The translations under genes and the position numbers were made by a program. The notes under the pieces are model-generated. The model did not search any database. It was not told the DNA's origin and worked only from the letters and a program-made list of their open reading frames with translations. 64,000 nucleotides of DNA from Rhodothermales bacterium (GTDB lineage Bacteria; Bacteroidota; Rhodothermia; Rhodothermales; UBA10348). The stretch is taken from NCBI GenBank assembly GCA_040221055.1, contig JAVJVN010000018.1:1-64000 (forward strand), read 5' to 3'. This document shows, one piece after another, positions 7,633 through 16,331 of this stretch (the first letter of the stretch is position 1; each line of letters opens with the position of its first letter).

Positions 7633-8607
7633 GTGGAAGTGACCCCTGCCCTTCCGGTCCTGTTCTCTGACGTCCTGGGCGCGGCCGACATCCTGTCCGG
7701 CCGCGCCCACCGGACGCCCGTCATGACATCGCGCCAGTTGGATGCGCTCGCGGACGCCAGCCTGTTCCTGAAGTGTGAGAACCTGCAGCGGACGGGCGCC
7801 TTCAAGTTCCGCGGTGCCTGCAACGCCCTGTCCCGCCTTACCGATGCCGAGCGTGAGCGCGGTGTCCTCACCTATTCGTCTGGAAACCATGCCCAAGCCA
7901 TTGCGCTTGCCGGCTCCCTGCTGGGCATCCGGACCACCATCATCATGCCCTCTGATGCCCCCGCCGTGAAAATAGCGGCCACGAAGGGCTACGGTGCGGA
8001 TATCGTCACCTACGACAAGACGGTGACGACCCGGGAAGACCTGGCTGCCGAGCTCCAATCCGCATCCGGCGCCACACTCATCCCCCCCTACGACCACCCA
8101 CACGTGGTGGCCGGTCAGGGCACCGTCGGCCTTGAGCTGCTGCAAGCCATTCCTCACCTGGACTATCTGTTCGTGTGTTGTGGCGGCGGGGGCCTCCTGT
8201 CCGGCTGCGCCATTGCCGCACGCTCCCTGGCTCCGGAATGCAAGGTGGTCGGCGTTGAACCGGAGGCCGGGGACGACGCCACCCGCTCCTTTTATACCGG
8301 CACGCTACAAAGCGTCCACAATCCGGACACCATCGCGGACGGCGCCCGCACACCGTACCTGGGGAAGATTACTTTTCCGCTCATCCAGGCGCACGTGGAC
8401 GACATGATCACGGTCTCTGACAGCCAGCTGGTCGACGGCATGCGCTTCCTGTGGGAGCGCATGAAACTCGTCGTCGAACCCACCGGCGTGCTGGCCCTCG
8501 CCGGTGCGCTTTCAGGCAAAATGGAAATCCGGGGCAAGAAAGTGGGCATTGTCATCAGCGGCGGCAACGTGGACCTCGCCCGGGCGTGTGAACTTTTCAG
8601 CTCCTGA
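7633..8607 (+). CDS. PLP-dependent threonine/serine ammonia-lyase or racemase
   Basis: A 324-residue fold-type II PLP enzyme without the regulatory ACT domain of biosynthetic IlvA. The PLP lysine is in G-A-F-K-F-R-G, the substrate loop is S-S-G-N-H-A-Q, and the phosphate-binding glycine loop is C-G-G-G-G-L-L-S-G. Family members deaminate L-threonine, L-serine or 3-hydroxyaspartate, or racemise serine; which one applies cannot be told from these motifs. The length fits the catabolic/racemase group. It starts with GTG. Its last bases overlap the likely GTG start of the next gene. Confidence 0.88.
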   Translation: MEVTPALPVLFSDVLGAADILSGRAHRTPVMTSRQLDALADASLFLKCENLQRTGAFKFRGACNALSRLTDAERERGVLTYSSGNHAQAIALAGSLLGIRTTIIMPSDAPAVKIAATKGYGADIVTYDKTVTTREDLAAELQSASGATLIPPYDHPHVVAGQGTVGLELLQAIPHLDYLFVCCGGGGLLSGCAIAARSLAPECKVVGVEPEAGDDATRSFYTGTLQSVHNPDTIADGARTPYLGKITFPLIQAHVDDMITVSDSQLVDGMRFLWERMKLVVEPTGVLALAGALSGKMEIRGKKVGIVISGGNVDLARACELFSS

Positions 8608-9442
8608 GTCTTTGCCCGAAACGCTGCCCCCACCCGATCTCCCGGCGGTTCGCGCCTGGCTGGACCCCATCGTTGTCCGTTTCGAACAGGCGTCGTTCAT
8701 CCAGGACGACCCGGTATCGGTACCCCACGCTTTCGATGATCCGCGCGACCAGGAACTCATTGGCCTGTTGGCTGCGCTGCTGGCCTGGGGACGGCGGGAC
8801 ATCATGCTGGCCAAATTGAACGATCTCTGTGAACGGATGGATTTCCGGCCCGCGCAATTCATCCGCGATCTTCGACCGACATCCAGGGCCCTGGACGGCT
8901 TCGTACACCGGACGTTCAATCCGGACGATGCCATGGGACTGTGTCTGTCGCTCCAATCCGCATTAAGGGAGCACAGGACCCTGGAAAACCTCTTCAGAAC
9001 GGGCATGGACGTTCTGGATGATGGTTCTGGACCGAAGGACCTTACGCCCGCCCTTTCGGCCTTTTCCCATGCCCTGTTCGATGGCGTGCCGGGGCGGCCC
9101 AAGCGCATGAGGAAGCACCTGGCGCGACCGGAGACGGGATCGGCCTGCAAACGCCTGGTCATGTTCCTGCGCTGGATGGTCCGGTCCGGTCCGGTGGATC
9201 TGGGCATCTGGTCGACGCTGTCCCCTGCCGACCTGTGGTTGCCGCTGGATGTGCATTCCGGGCGTCAGGCACGCGAAGCGGGGCTTCTGGCCCGGAAGCA
9301 GAATGACTGGCGGTCCGTGCAGGAACTGACTGCCATATGCCGCCAGCTCCGCCCCGAGGACCCGGCCGCTTACGACTTTGCGTTCTTCGGCGTAGGTTCG
9401 TCGGGCGAATCGCTCTCCTGGAGTCGCGTATCGGCCACATGA
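8588..9442 (+). CDS. TIGR02757 family protein (DUF2400)
   Basis: A cytoplasmic protein of about 284 residues matching the TIGR02757 family: D-P-V-S-V-P-H-x-F near the start, E-L-I-G-L-L-A-A-L-L-A-W-G-R-R, K-R-L-V-M-F-L-R-W-M-V-R and W-L-P-L-D-V-H in the middle, and P[11 protein letters not shown] near the end. The family is conserved in many Bacteroidota and has no established function. I placed the start at the GTG at 8588, overlapping the dehydratase by 20 bases; the start is uncertain. The last 73 bases overlap the convergent flavin reductase gene, beyond the conserved C-terminal motif. Confidence 0.85.
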   Translation: MNFSAPESLPETLPPPDLPAVRAWLDPIVVRFEQASFIQDDPVSVPHAFDDPRDQELIGLLAALLAWGRRDIMLAKLNDLCERMDFRPAQFIRDLRPTSRALDGFVHRTFNPDDAMGLCLSLQSALREHRTLENLFRTGMDVLDDGSGPKDLTPALSAFSHALFDGVPGRPKRMRKHLARPETGSACKRLVMFLRWMVRSGPVDLGIWSTLSPADLWLPLDVHSGRQAREAGLLARKQNDWRSVQELTAICRQLRPEDPAAYDFAFFGVGSSGESLSWSRVSAT

Positions 9443-9948
9443 TCGCCGATGGCGTGGTAGGCCCGCTGGTGGTAGACCACCGGTCGTCCTTCCCCCCCTT
9501 CGAGCACGTTCACGACGCATCCCACGACAATGGAGTGGTCGCCGGCATCGTGGATGGCCTCCGTCCGGCAATCGAAGCGGACGAGCGCATCATCCAGAAC
9601 GGGATATCCGAACGGCCCATCTACCATGCGGACGCCATCCGTCTGCTCGACCGACGTGTAGTGCGGCATGGCGAACCGGTCCGACAGATCACTCTGGTCG
9701 TCCCTGAGGACATGCACCACGAAGGAGCCCCCGTTCACCAAGGCATGGTGGGAGCGGGCCGTCTTCATGACGTTGAAGCACACCAGCGGCGGCTCCAGGG
9801 ACAGGCTGACAAAGGAGCCGATGGTGATCCCGGTGGGCAGGTCCGGATCCGGCTGTTCGAACAGGACAACGGTCACCACCGTCGGGACGTGCCGGAATCC
9901 GCATTTGAAGGCCGATGGCGGGACACCGGTCAGGGAGGCTGGAATCAT
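9370..9948 (-). CDS. Flavin reductase-like (FMN-binding split barrel) protein
   Basis: A 192-residue protein of the flavin reductase/DIM6-NTAB family: [10 protein letters not shown], then [19 protein letters not shown] and a middle F-V-V-H-V-L. Such proteins bind FMN and reduce it with NAD(P)H, usually feeding a partner monooxygenase; no such partner is adjacent. It overlaps dnaJ by four bases (ATGA), which makes it the last gene of the hrcA-grpE-dnaJ operon and suggests expression during heat or oxidative stress. Its 3' end overlaps the convergent TIGR02757 gene by 73 bases. Confidence 0.85.
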   Translation of the reverse strand: MIPASLTGVPPSAFKCGFRHVPTVVTVVLFEQPDPDLPTGITIGSFVSLSLEPPLVCFNVMKTARSHHALVNGGSFVVHVLRDDQSDLSDRFAMPHYTSVEQTDGVRMVDGPFGYPVLDDALVRFDCRTEAIHDAGDHSIVVGCVVNVLEGGEGRPVVYHQRAYHAIGDHVADTRLQESDSPDEPTPKNAKS

Positions 9949-11111
9949 GAGAACACGTCCTTTACGCGCGAGAAAAATGATTTGCGGTCGCCGAGCGATT
10001 CCGGATCGGGCCGGAAATGCTCGCTCTGGGCGAGGTTTTTCAGGATGGCGCGCTCCTCCTCACTGAGGGACAACGGCGTCCACACGTGGATGCGGACCAG
10101 CTGATCGCCCCGCCGGGCCGATTCGATATCCGGAATACCCCGATCCCGCATCCGCAGGATCTTGCCCGACTGCACGCCGGGATCAATCTGGAGCTTCGCC
10201 CGGCCCTTCAGGGTCGGGACCTCCGCCTCGGTGCCGAGCGCCGCATCGGGGATGGACAGATACAATTCGTGGTAGATGTCGAGCCCGTCGCGGGTGAAGT
10301 GTTCGTGGGGCTTCTCTTCGATTTCCACGCGCAGGTCGCCGGAGGGACCGCTTCGCAGACCCGCGTTCCCGGCGCCCCGCAGGGTCAGATAGTGTCCTTC
10401 CACGACACCCGCCGGAACCGTGATGGTAATGGTCTCCTCCCCTTTCACCCGGCCATCGCCCGCACACGTAGCGCACGGCTTCTTGATGGTCCGGCCTTCT
10501 CCCCGGCAGGTCGGGCAGGGCTGCACGTTCACGAACTGTCCGAATACGCTTCGGGTGACCTGCCGGACTTCGCCCGCCCCCTGGCACATGCTGCAGGTCG
10601 CGAAATCCGTCTCCGGATTCTGCGCGCCCTGACCGTCGCACGTTTCACAGGCAATGTACTTGCGGACCTTGATCTTCTTCTCGGTCCCCTCGGCCACCTC
10701 CTCGAGCGTCAGCGGAAGTTTTATCCGGAGATCGCTTCCCGGACGTCCGGTCCCCCGTGCGCCCCGACGCCGTCCGCCGCCACCACCGAATACCTCATCG
10801 AAAATGCTGCCGCCGCTGCCGAAGATGTCGCTGAAGGCACTGAAGATGTCATTGATGTCCTGGAAGCCCTGCTGACCGCCCGCTCCGTTGCCACGCACGC
10901 CGGCGTGCCCGAACTGGTTATAGCGTTGGCGCTTTTCGGGGTTCGAGAGCACCTCGTAGGCCTCGGCCGCCTCCTTGAATTTTTCCTCGGCCTCCGGATT
11001 GCCCTGGTTCCGGTCCGGATGGTACTTCAGGGCCAGCTTCCGGTAGGCCTTCTTCAGTTCGTCGGCACCGGCATCGCGACCGACACCGAGGATTTCGTAG
11101 TAGTCCCGCAT
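9945..11111 (-). CDS. dnaJ: Chaperone DnaJ
   Basis: The Hsp40 co-chaperone that delivers clients to DnaK and stimulates its ATPase. At 388 residues it is a full type I DnaJ: J domain with HPD at residues 31-33, a Gly/Phe-rich linker with many G-G-G, four zinc-binding repeats ([32 protein letters not shown]), then the substrate-binding beta domains. It starts inside the grpE stop (TGATG, one-base overlap) and is followed by the flavin reductase. dnaK is not in this window. Confidence 0.98.
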   Translation of the reverse strand: MRDYYEILGVGRDAGADELKKAYRKLALKYHPDRNQGNPEAEEKFKEAAEAYEVLSNPEKRQRYNQFGHAGVRGNGAGGQQGFQDINDIFSAFSDIFGSGGSIFDEVFGGGGGRRRGARGTGRPGSDLRIKLPLTLEEVAEGTEKKIKVRKYIACETCDGQGAQNPETDFATCSMCQGAGEVRQVTRSVFGQFVNVQPCPTCRGEGRTIKKPCATCAGDGRVKGEETITITVPAGVVEGHYLTLRGAGNAGLRSGPSGDLRVEIEEKPHEHFTRDGLDIYHELYLSIPDAALGTEAEVPTLKGRAKLQIDPGVQSGKILRMRDRGIPDIESARRGDQLVRIHVWTPLSLSEEERAILKNLAQSEHFRPDPESLGDRKSFFSRVKDVFS

Positions 11112-11695
11112 CAGTTGGCCACCACTACTTTCGCGTGGCGCAGGACACGGTCACCCATGCGGTATCCGGTCTGGACAACCGCCAGGACGGTGCCTTCCTC
11201 CACGCCGTCCGGAGCCGGTTGCTGCATGAGTGCCTCGTGCATGTCCTCGTCGAAGGCCTCGCCTTCCGCCTCAATGGCTTCCACGCCGAGCTTGGAGAGT
11301 TCATCCATCAACTTCTGGTACACCAGTTCAACACCGCTCTTCAGTGAACGATACGCCGGTGAAAGCTCGGTATCGGTCTCCGCCTCCGCCTTGTCCGTGG
11401 CTTCAAGCGATCGCTGGAAGTCATCCACGATGTCCAGCAATTGGCCGACCACCAGGCTCTTGCCGAACGTGACCATCTGCGCCTTCTCCTGCTCCGTCCG
11501 ACGGCGGTAGTTCTGGAACTCGGCGGCCGTGCGTTTCCACTGGTCGTTCGCAGCCTCCAGCTCGGTTTTCAACTCATCGATCTCCTTGGCGCGGTCGGCC
11601 AGTTCATCGATGGCTTGGAGGACCATGTCCGCGTCCTGCTCGCCGGCTGCGGGCGTGTTTTCCGCGGAATCATTCACGGATGGATTCTGTGTCAT
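11111..11695 (-). CDS. grpE: Nucleotide exchange factor GrpE
   Basis: The exchange factor that releases ADP from DnaK. The 194-residue protein has an acidic, unstructured N-terminus, a long coiled coil ([16 protein letters not shown]), the conserved [11 protein letters not shown] segment and a C-terminal beta domain ending G-Y[14 protein letters not shown]. It lies between hrcA (65 bases upstream) and dnaJ (one-base overlap). Confidence 0.97.
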   Translation of the reverse strand: MTQNPSVNDSAENTPAAGEQDADMVLQAIDELADRAKEIDELKTELEAANDQWKRTAAEFQNYRRRTEQEKAQMVTFGKSLVVGQLLDIVDDFQRSLEATDKAEAETDTELSPAYRSLKSGVELVYQKLMDELSKLGVEAIEAEGEAFDEDMHEALMQQPAPDGVEEGTVLAVVQTGYRMGDRVLRHAKVVVAN

Positions 11696-11760
11696 ACCAC
11701 TTGGGCCTGTTTTCAGGGTGGACCTGTCTTCTCAGGTGCTGCCTTGTTCGGGTCGCCGGA

Positions 11761-12855
11761 TCAGGCGTCAATCGACTCGGGGCGGCTCATGAGCATTGCC
11801 ATGCCTTCCACGAGCGCGACGGCGCGACCATAATTCATACGAGTTGGGCCGATTACGCCAATGGTCCCCTGCATGTTGCTTCTCAAATATGAAGCTGTGA
11901 CGATGGACAGGCTGCACCCCCCGTCACCGGGTGTATGTCCGATATGGATGCGTGCCTGACCGGGTCCGGGCTCGGGCGCCGAAGGATTCCCCGGTTGTTC
12001 GAGCAGTTGGATGATGCCGTTTTCGTCGTCAATCATCTCAATCAGCTGGCGCACGGTGCCGGAATCGGCGAACTCGGGCTGCGACAACATGAAGGTGGTC
12101 CCTTCCAACTGGATGGTCCGGTGGCGAGCTCCGTCGGCGAACAGGTCACCGCTGCGGCGCAGCATGAGTTGGACGATCCCTGCCGAATCCTCGGCCAGGT
12201 CCTGGATGCGGGGCACCACGGTCCGTCGGATTTCGTCCAGCGTCAGTCCACCCAGACGTTCGTTGAGCACGACCACCAGCCGGTCCAGCCGGTCCCGTTG
12301 CATGGTCAACTCGTACGGGAATACGATGGTCTTGACCAGCCCGCCACGAACACTCACCACGAACATGACACGATCGGAGGAGACCGGGACAATATCCAGC
12401 CGCTCCAGGATTCCGTTCTTCATTTCGGGCGACATGACCACACCCAGCAGGCGCGCCAGACGGGCCAACAGTCGGGACGATTCCCGGACCAGCTCGTCGG
12501 TGTCATCCACCAGGATCTGCAATTGCTGCTGGATGAGATGCCGCTCATCGGCCGGCAGAACCGCCACGTCCATCAGTTCATCCACGAACGCCCGGTAGCC
12601 CAACTCGGTCGGCACGCGTCCGGCTGACGTGTGCGGATGACCCAGGAAGCCCAGCTTCTCCAGGTCGTTCATGGTATTCCGTATGCTGGCCGGACTGAGC
12701 CCCAGATGGGCGTCCTCGGACACCACACGGGAACCCACCGGACCGGCGGTTTCAATGAAGTGCTTCACGACCAGACGCAAGACAGACCGTTGCCGGTCTG
12801 TCAAGCGCGCCGTCCGAACGTCGCGGGGTTGATATGTAGAGGGCGGTCGGCTCAT
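11761..12855 (-). CDS. hrcA: Heat-inducible transcription repressor HrcA
   Basis: The repressor of class I heat-shock genes; it binds CIRCE inverted repeats with help from GroEL. The 364-residue protein has the N-terminal winged helix (L-T-D-R-Q-R-S-V-L-R-L-V-V-K-H-F-I-E-T-A-G-P-V-G-S) with the recognition stretch S-P-A-S-I-R-N-T-M-N-D-L-E-K-L-G, followed by G-H-P-H-T-S-A-G-R-V-P-T. It ends I-G-V-I-G-P-T-R-M-N-Y. It heads the grpE-dnaJ operon. The 53-base gap upstream shows no CIRCE element, so autoregulation through a classical site is not supported here. Confidence 0.97.
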   Translation of the reverse strand: MSRPPSTYQPRDVRTARLTDRQRSVLRLVVKHFIETAGPVGSRVVSEDAHLGLSPASIRNTMNDLEKLGFLGHPHTSAGRVPTELGYRAFVDELMDVAVLPADERHLIQQQLQILVDDTDELVRESSRLLARLARLLGVVMSPEMKNGILERLDIVPVSSDRVMFVVSVRGGLVKTIVFPYELTMQRDRLDRLVVVLNERLGGLTLDEIRRTVVPRIQDLAEDSAGIVQLMLRRSGDLFADGARHRTIQLEGTTFMLSQPEFADSGTVRQLIEMIDDENGIIQLLEQPGNPSAPEPGPGQARIHIGHTPGDGGCSLSIVTASYLRSNMQGTIGVIGPTRMNYGRAVALVEGMAMLMSRPESIDA

Positions 12856-12908
12856 GTACTGCGGGATTCAACAGTCCGTCCCCGCGTGGTGTTTCCGTCG
12901 GGCCCGGG

Positions 12909-13877
12909 CTATCGCATGGCGTCCACGCCTTCGTTCCACAGCCAATCGTGGCCCTCGGGAAGAAGCGAGAACGGGACGTATCCGGTGGATGCATCCGGCC
13001 GGTACAGCCGGGAACGACCGATTTCACGGACCCGCTCGCGGCGGAAGTCCAGGCGGCCGGCTTCTCCGGTCCAGGCATTCACGATTTCAAAGCCGCGTCG
13101 GCGATCCCCGAGCAGGTAAAGATCCGTATCGAACGTCATGTCCCCATCGCGATAGACGGTTGCCTCAACCCGGGACAACTCCAACGGAATATCATGGACC
13201 GACCCCACATACCGACCATCCGAGTACACGGCAATCGATTCGATTTCGATATCCAGGACGGCTTTCCGGTCATCGGCCCACAGGACGCGGTGCCGGTAAT
13301 TCGCCTCGTACTCAATGCGCTCGGCCCTGCGGGACCGGTCGCGGCTGTGGACAATGACCACATGCCGATGGGTATACCGGGGGGCCCAGTGCCGCACGTA
13401 TCGGGTCTCCCACGGCCAGAAATTCACGTGGATGTCAACGCGGGGACGCCGCACGTACACGTGGGGCTGGACCTTGGCGTATCCGTATTTGGGCGCAACG
13501 TAGACGCGACCTGGGCGGCGATCCACACGGCGGTTATCCACACGGCGGTCATCCCGGCGGCGATCCACACGGCGGTCCGCTCGGTTGTCCGCTCGGCGGT
13601 CTGCTCGGCGGTCATCCCCGCGCTTCGCCTGCCGGGGCGCCTCGGCCCGGACCGGGGCCTTTGCCCGCTCACGCGCCGGAGCCTTCGTCTTTCGCTCAAC
13701 CTTCCGCTCGGATTTCCGCTCGACCCGCTCACCCGCGTCGGTCCGTCCGCGCTGGGCCGTGGCCGGGGCCGGAGCGACCAGGAATCCCATGAGGATCATC
13801 AGGAAAAAGCCGACAAACAGCCGGTGCGGGGAAGCTACCGACCGTCGCTGTGGTGAAAGGAAAGGAATGCGTGACAT
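12909..13877 (-). CDS. Secreted basic protein with Asp-Arg-Arg repeats, function unknown
   Basis: A 322-residue protein I do not recognise. A signal peptide (hydrophobic stretch G-F-F-L-M-I-L-M-G-F-L-V, cleavage after A-T-A-Q) is followed by about 85 residues of highly basic, low-complexity sequence rich in R, K, D and A with repeated D-R-R-x-D. Then comes a region rich in His, Tyr, Arg and Trp (Y-V-R-R-P-R-V-D-I-H-V-N-F-W-P-W-E) and a folded-looking C-terminal half. The basic region could bind nucleic acid, polysaccharide or acidic proteins outside the cytoplasm; this is a guess. GGAGGT five bases before the ATG is one of the best ribosome-binding sites in the window. The 154 bases upstream (13878-14031) show nothing recognisable. 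Confidence 0.7.
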   Translation of the reverse strand: MSRIPFLSPQRRSVASPHRLFVGFFLMILMGFLVAPAPATAQRGRTDAGERVERKSERKVERKTKAPARERAKAPVRAEAPRQAKRGDDRRADRRADNRADRRVDRRRDDRRVDNRRVDRRPGRVYVAPKYGYAKVQPHVYVRRPRVDIHVNFWPWETRYVRHWAPRYTHRHVVIVHSRDRSRRAERIEYEANYRHRVLWADDRKAVLDIEIESIAVYSDGRYVGSVHDIPLELSRVEATVYRDGDMTFDTDLYLLGDRRRGFEIVNAWTGEAGRLDFRRERVREIGRSRLYRPDASTGYVPFSLLPEGHDWLWNEGVDAMR

Positions 13878-14031
13878 CGTGGACCTCCGTTTCAGGGTTG
13901 GTTGACAGCCCGACTCCCTGAAAACGCCGTGCCAAGCCCCTCAAATCAACCGGAAAACGGCACGAAAGGCCGGCCAGGCCGCAAATGCGTCACGCCGGGA
14001 CGCAACGACTGTCCACCTTCATGGACACTTC

Positions 14032-14496
14032 TCAGACCGGCGTGCCCCACACCATGACACCGCCGATGTGACTCACCCACGCAATCAGTGCGGCGGCCCC
14101 CAGCGCCACCAGGAAGCCCACCAAGCGCATCCACAGGGCGCTGCCCGGTCGCGAGACGTCACGCCTCGACGCGCGGAGCATCAACCAGAACAGGAGGGCC
14201 GACACTCCGATTACCCACAGCGACCACTCGGCCATCGATTCGTGGAATTCCACGAGGGCATCCACAATCGGAACACCTTCGCTCTGCTCCTCCAGGGCCT
14301 CCCCCGTCAGGAATGCGCCCCACGTGGCCAGCCATCCGAGCGTTTGCAGCACGGCGGCAGCCATCAGCATCCAGCGCCGGTCCCAGACGAGCCAGAGCAT
14401 CGCCGCCCCCAGGGCAAGACCTACCGTGGCAATCGGAAAGTGCACCAAGAGCGGGTGCAGGGCCGGAATACGATACTGGAAAACCTGTTCGAACAC
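14032..14496 (-). CDS. DUF2231-like integral membrane protein
   Basis: A protein of about 154 residues with four hydrophobic segments. It opens with I-P-A-L-H-P-L-L-V-H-F-P-I-A, the signature of DUF2231 membrane proteins, whose His residues may bind haem or a quinone site; function unproven. I chose the GTG at 14496 because an upstream ATG at 14529 would overlap the divergent sppA start; even so the two start codons are only 12 bases apart, so one may start later (sppA also has an ATG at 14544). Confidence 0.7.
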   Translation of the reverse strand: MFEQVFQYRIPALHPLLVHFPIATVGLALGAAMLWLVWDRRWMLMAAAVLQTLGWLATWGAFLTGEALEEQSEGVPIVDALVEFHESMAEWSLWVIGVSALLFWLMLRASRRDVSRPGSALWMRLVGFLVALGAAALIAWVSHIGGVMVWGTPV

Positions 14497-14507
14497 GGGG
14501 CAATCAC

Positions 14508-16331
14508 ATGGCGTACAAAAGGAAATCAACTTTCCACGCGGACATGAAGTTTCTATCCACGCTCGTCGCCAACGTCCTGGGGACGTTCATTGCCATCGGA
14601 ATCCTGTTCTTCGTGGCCTTCCTGTTCATGGTCGCGCTGGTGGCCTCCACCGATTCCACACCGGCCGTCCGTTCGGGCACGGTCCTCGTCCTGGACCTCG
14701 ATGGAACCGTGGCCGAGCGCGTCTCCGGCGATCCCACGGCCCAGTTGTTCATGGGAGAGGCCGCCTACGGCATGCAGGATCTCATTGACGGAATCGAGCG
14801 GGCCGCCGACGACGACCGGATTGCCGGTCTCTGGATTCGTCCCGGCATGCTGGCCATGGACTGGTCCAAACTGGAAGCCACGAAGCGCGCCATTGAGACC
14901 TTCAAGGCGTCCGGAAAGCCGGTGCTTGCATCGTCCAGCGCCTATTACGTCGGGGAAAACGCGTATTTCCTGATGTCCGCGGCCGATCGCGTATTCCTCG
15001 ATCCCCAGGCCATGTTTGAATACAACGGATTCGCGACCCAGGTCTTCTACCTGGCCGACCTGTTCGAACGGCTGGAAATCAATCCGGTCGTGGTCCGGAG
15101 TGGCACGTACAAGGCAGCGGTCGAGCCCTTCCTGCGGACGGACCTGTCGCCCGAGAATCGTGAGCAGATGCAGGCCATGGTGGATGCCATCCAGCAGACG
15201 TTCGTGCAGGGCGTGGCGGTCGGGCGGGGCGTGGCTCCCGACGAGCTGGAGCGGATGCTGGTCGAGGATGCCATGATGTCCGCGTCGGAAGCCTTTGCGG
15301 CCGGTCTCGTCGACACCCTTGCTTACGAATCGGACGTGCGGCTGGCCTTCCAGACGGCGCTCAGTGCCGATTCCACCCAGCGGCTCCCGACCGTGTCGAT
15401 TTCCCGGTATGCCCGCACGCTTCCGTCGGGCCTGTCCACGTCCGGGGACATCGCCGTCGTGCACGTTTCCGGGACCATGGTTCCGGGAGATGCGGGAGAT
15501 GCGTCGCCCTTCGGCGGCGGCTCCATGGCGGCAGCCGGTACGGTGATCAAGGCGGTGAACGATGCGTCGCGATCCTCCCGCACGAAAGCCATCGTGCTCC
15601 GGATTGATTCACCGGGTGGCTTCGCGCCCGCGGCCGACGCCATGCTGGATGCCGTGCGGAAGCTCGACCCCGAAGTCCCCGTCATCGTCTCCATGGGCAA
15701 CATGGCCGCGTCAGGAGGATACTGGCTGGCCACCGGGGGCGACCACATCGTGGCCGAGGCCACGACGCTCACGGGATCCATCGGGGTCTTCAGCTTGGCG
15801 TTCGACCTGGGGGATTTCCTGGGAGAGACGCTCGGCGTGGATGTGGACGTGGTCCGCACCAGCCCCTATGCGGACATGTTCTCCGGGATGCGCGAACCGA
15901 ATGCGGCTGAAATCGCCATCCTCCAGCGCCAGGCCGATTCCACCTACGAAGCGTTCGTGGCCCTCGTCGCCGAGGCGCGTGGCATGACCGTGGAAGAAGC
16001 CGATGCCGTTGCCCAGGGGCGCGTCTGGATGGGCAAGGATGCTCTGGAGGTCGGATTGGTGGACGAACTGGGTGGTCTGGACCGGGCCATTTCCGTGGCC
16101 GCGGAGAGAGCTGGCCTGGACCCGGAAACAGCATCGGTAGCGCATTTTCCCGCTCCGCTGTCCTTCTTCGAACAGCTTTCCCGCAGCATGGGCAGTACCG
16201 TCCGCGCCGTGGTGTCTCCCACGGTCGAACTCCCCGAGCCACTGGACAGCAAACTGCGCGACGTGCGTGCGCTCAGCGGACTCCGGGGTCAGACCCAGGC
16301 GCTCCTGCCGTTCCGCTGGTCCATCAATTGA
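14508..16331 (+). CDS. sppA: Signal peptide peptidase SppA, 67K type
   Basis: A membrane-anchored serine protease that degrades cleaved signal peptides. The 607-residue protein has one N-terminal transmembrane helix (about 14-38) and the duplicated S49 fold. Catalytic residues match the E. coli Ser-Lys dyad: Lys202 in S-G-T-Y-K-A-A-V-E-P-F and Ser402 in M-A-A-S-G-G-Y-W. The ATG at 14508 is the first good start; 14544 is an alternative. Its stop overlaps the convergent gpmI by eight bases. Confidence 0.95.
   Translation: MAYKRKSTFHADMKFLSTLVANVLGTFIAIGILFFVAFLFMVALVASTDSTPAVRSGTVLVLDLDGTVAERVSGDPTAQLFMGEAAYGMQDLIDGIERAADDDRIAGLWIRPGMLAMDWSKLEATKRAIETFKASGKPVLASSSAYYVGENAYFLMSAADRVFLDPQAMFEYNGFATQVFYLADLFERLEINPVVVRSGTYKAAVEPFLRTDLSPENREQMQAMVDAIQQTFVQGVAVGRGVAPDELERMLVEDAMMSASEAFAAGLVDTLAYESDVRLAFQTALSADSTQRLPTVSISRYARTLPSGLSTSGDIAVVHVSGTMVPGDAGDASPFGGGSMAAAGTVIKAVNDASRSSRTKAIVLRIDSPGGFAPAADAMLDAVRKLDPEVPVIVSMGNMAASGGYWLATGGDHIVAEATTLTGSIGVFSLAFDLGDFLGETLGVDVDVVRTSPYADMFSGMREPNAAEIAILQRQADSTYEAFVALVAEARGMTVEEADAVAQGRVWMGKDALEVGLVDELGGLDRAISVAAERAGLDPETASVAHFPAPLSFFEQLSRSMGSTVRAVVSPTVELPEPLDSKLRDVRALSGLRGQTQALLPFRWSIN

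Noticed and set aside
12856-12908. CIRCE element before hrcA
   Set aside because: Looked for TTAGCACTC/GAGTGCTAA; no match even with several mismatches.
13540-13640. CRISPR-like or tandem DNA repeat in the D-R-R region
   Set aside because: Repeats are short, irregular and in frame, explained by the low-complexity protein.
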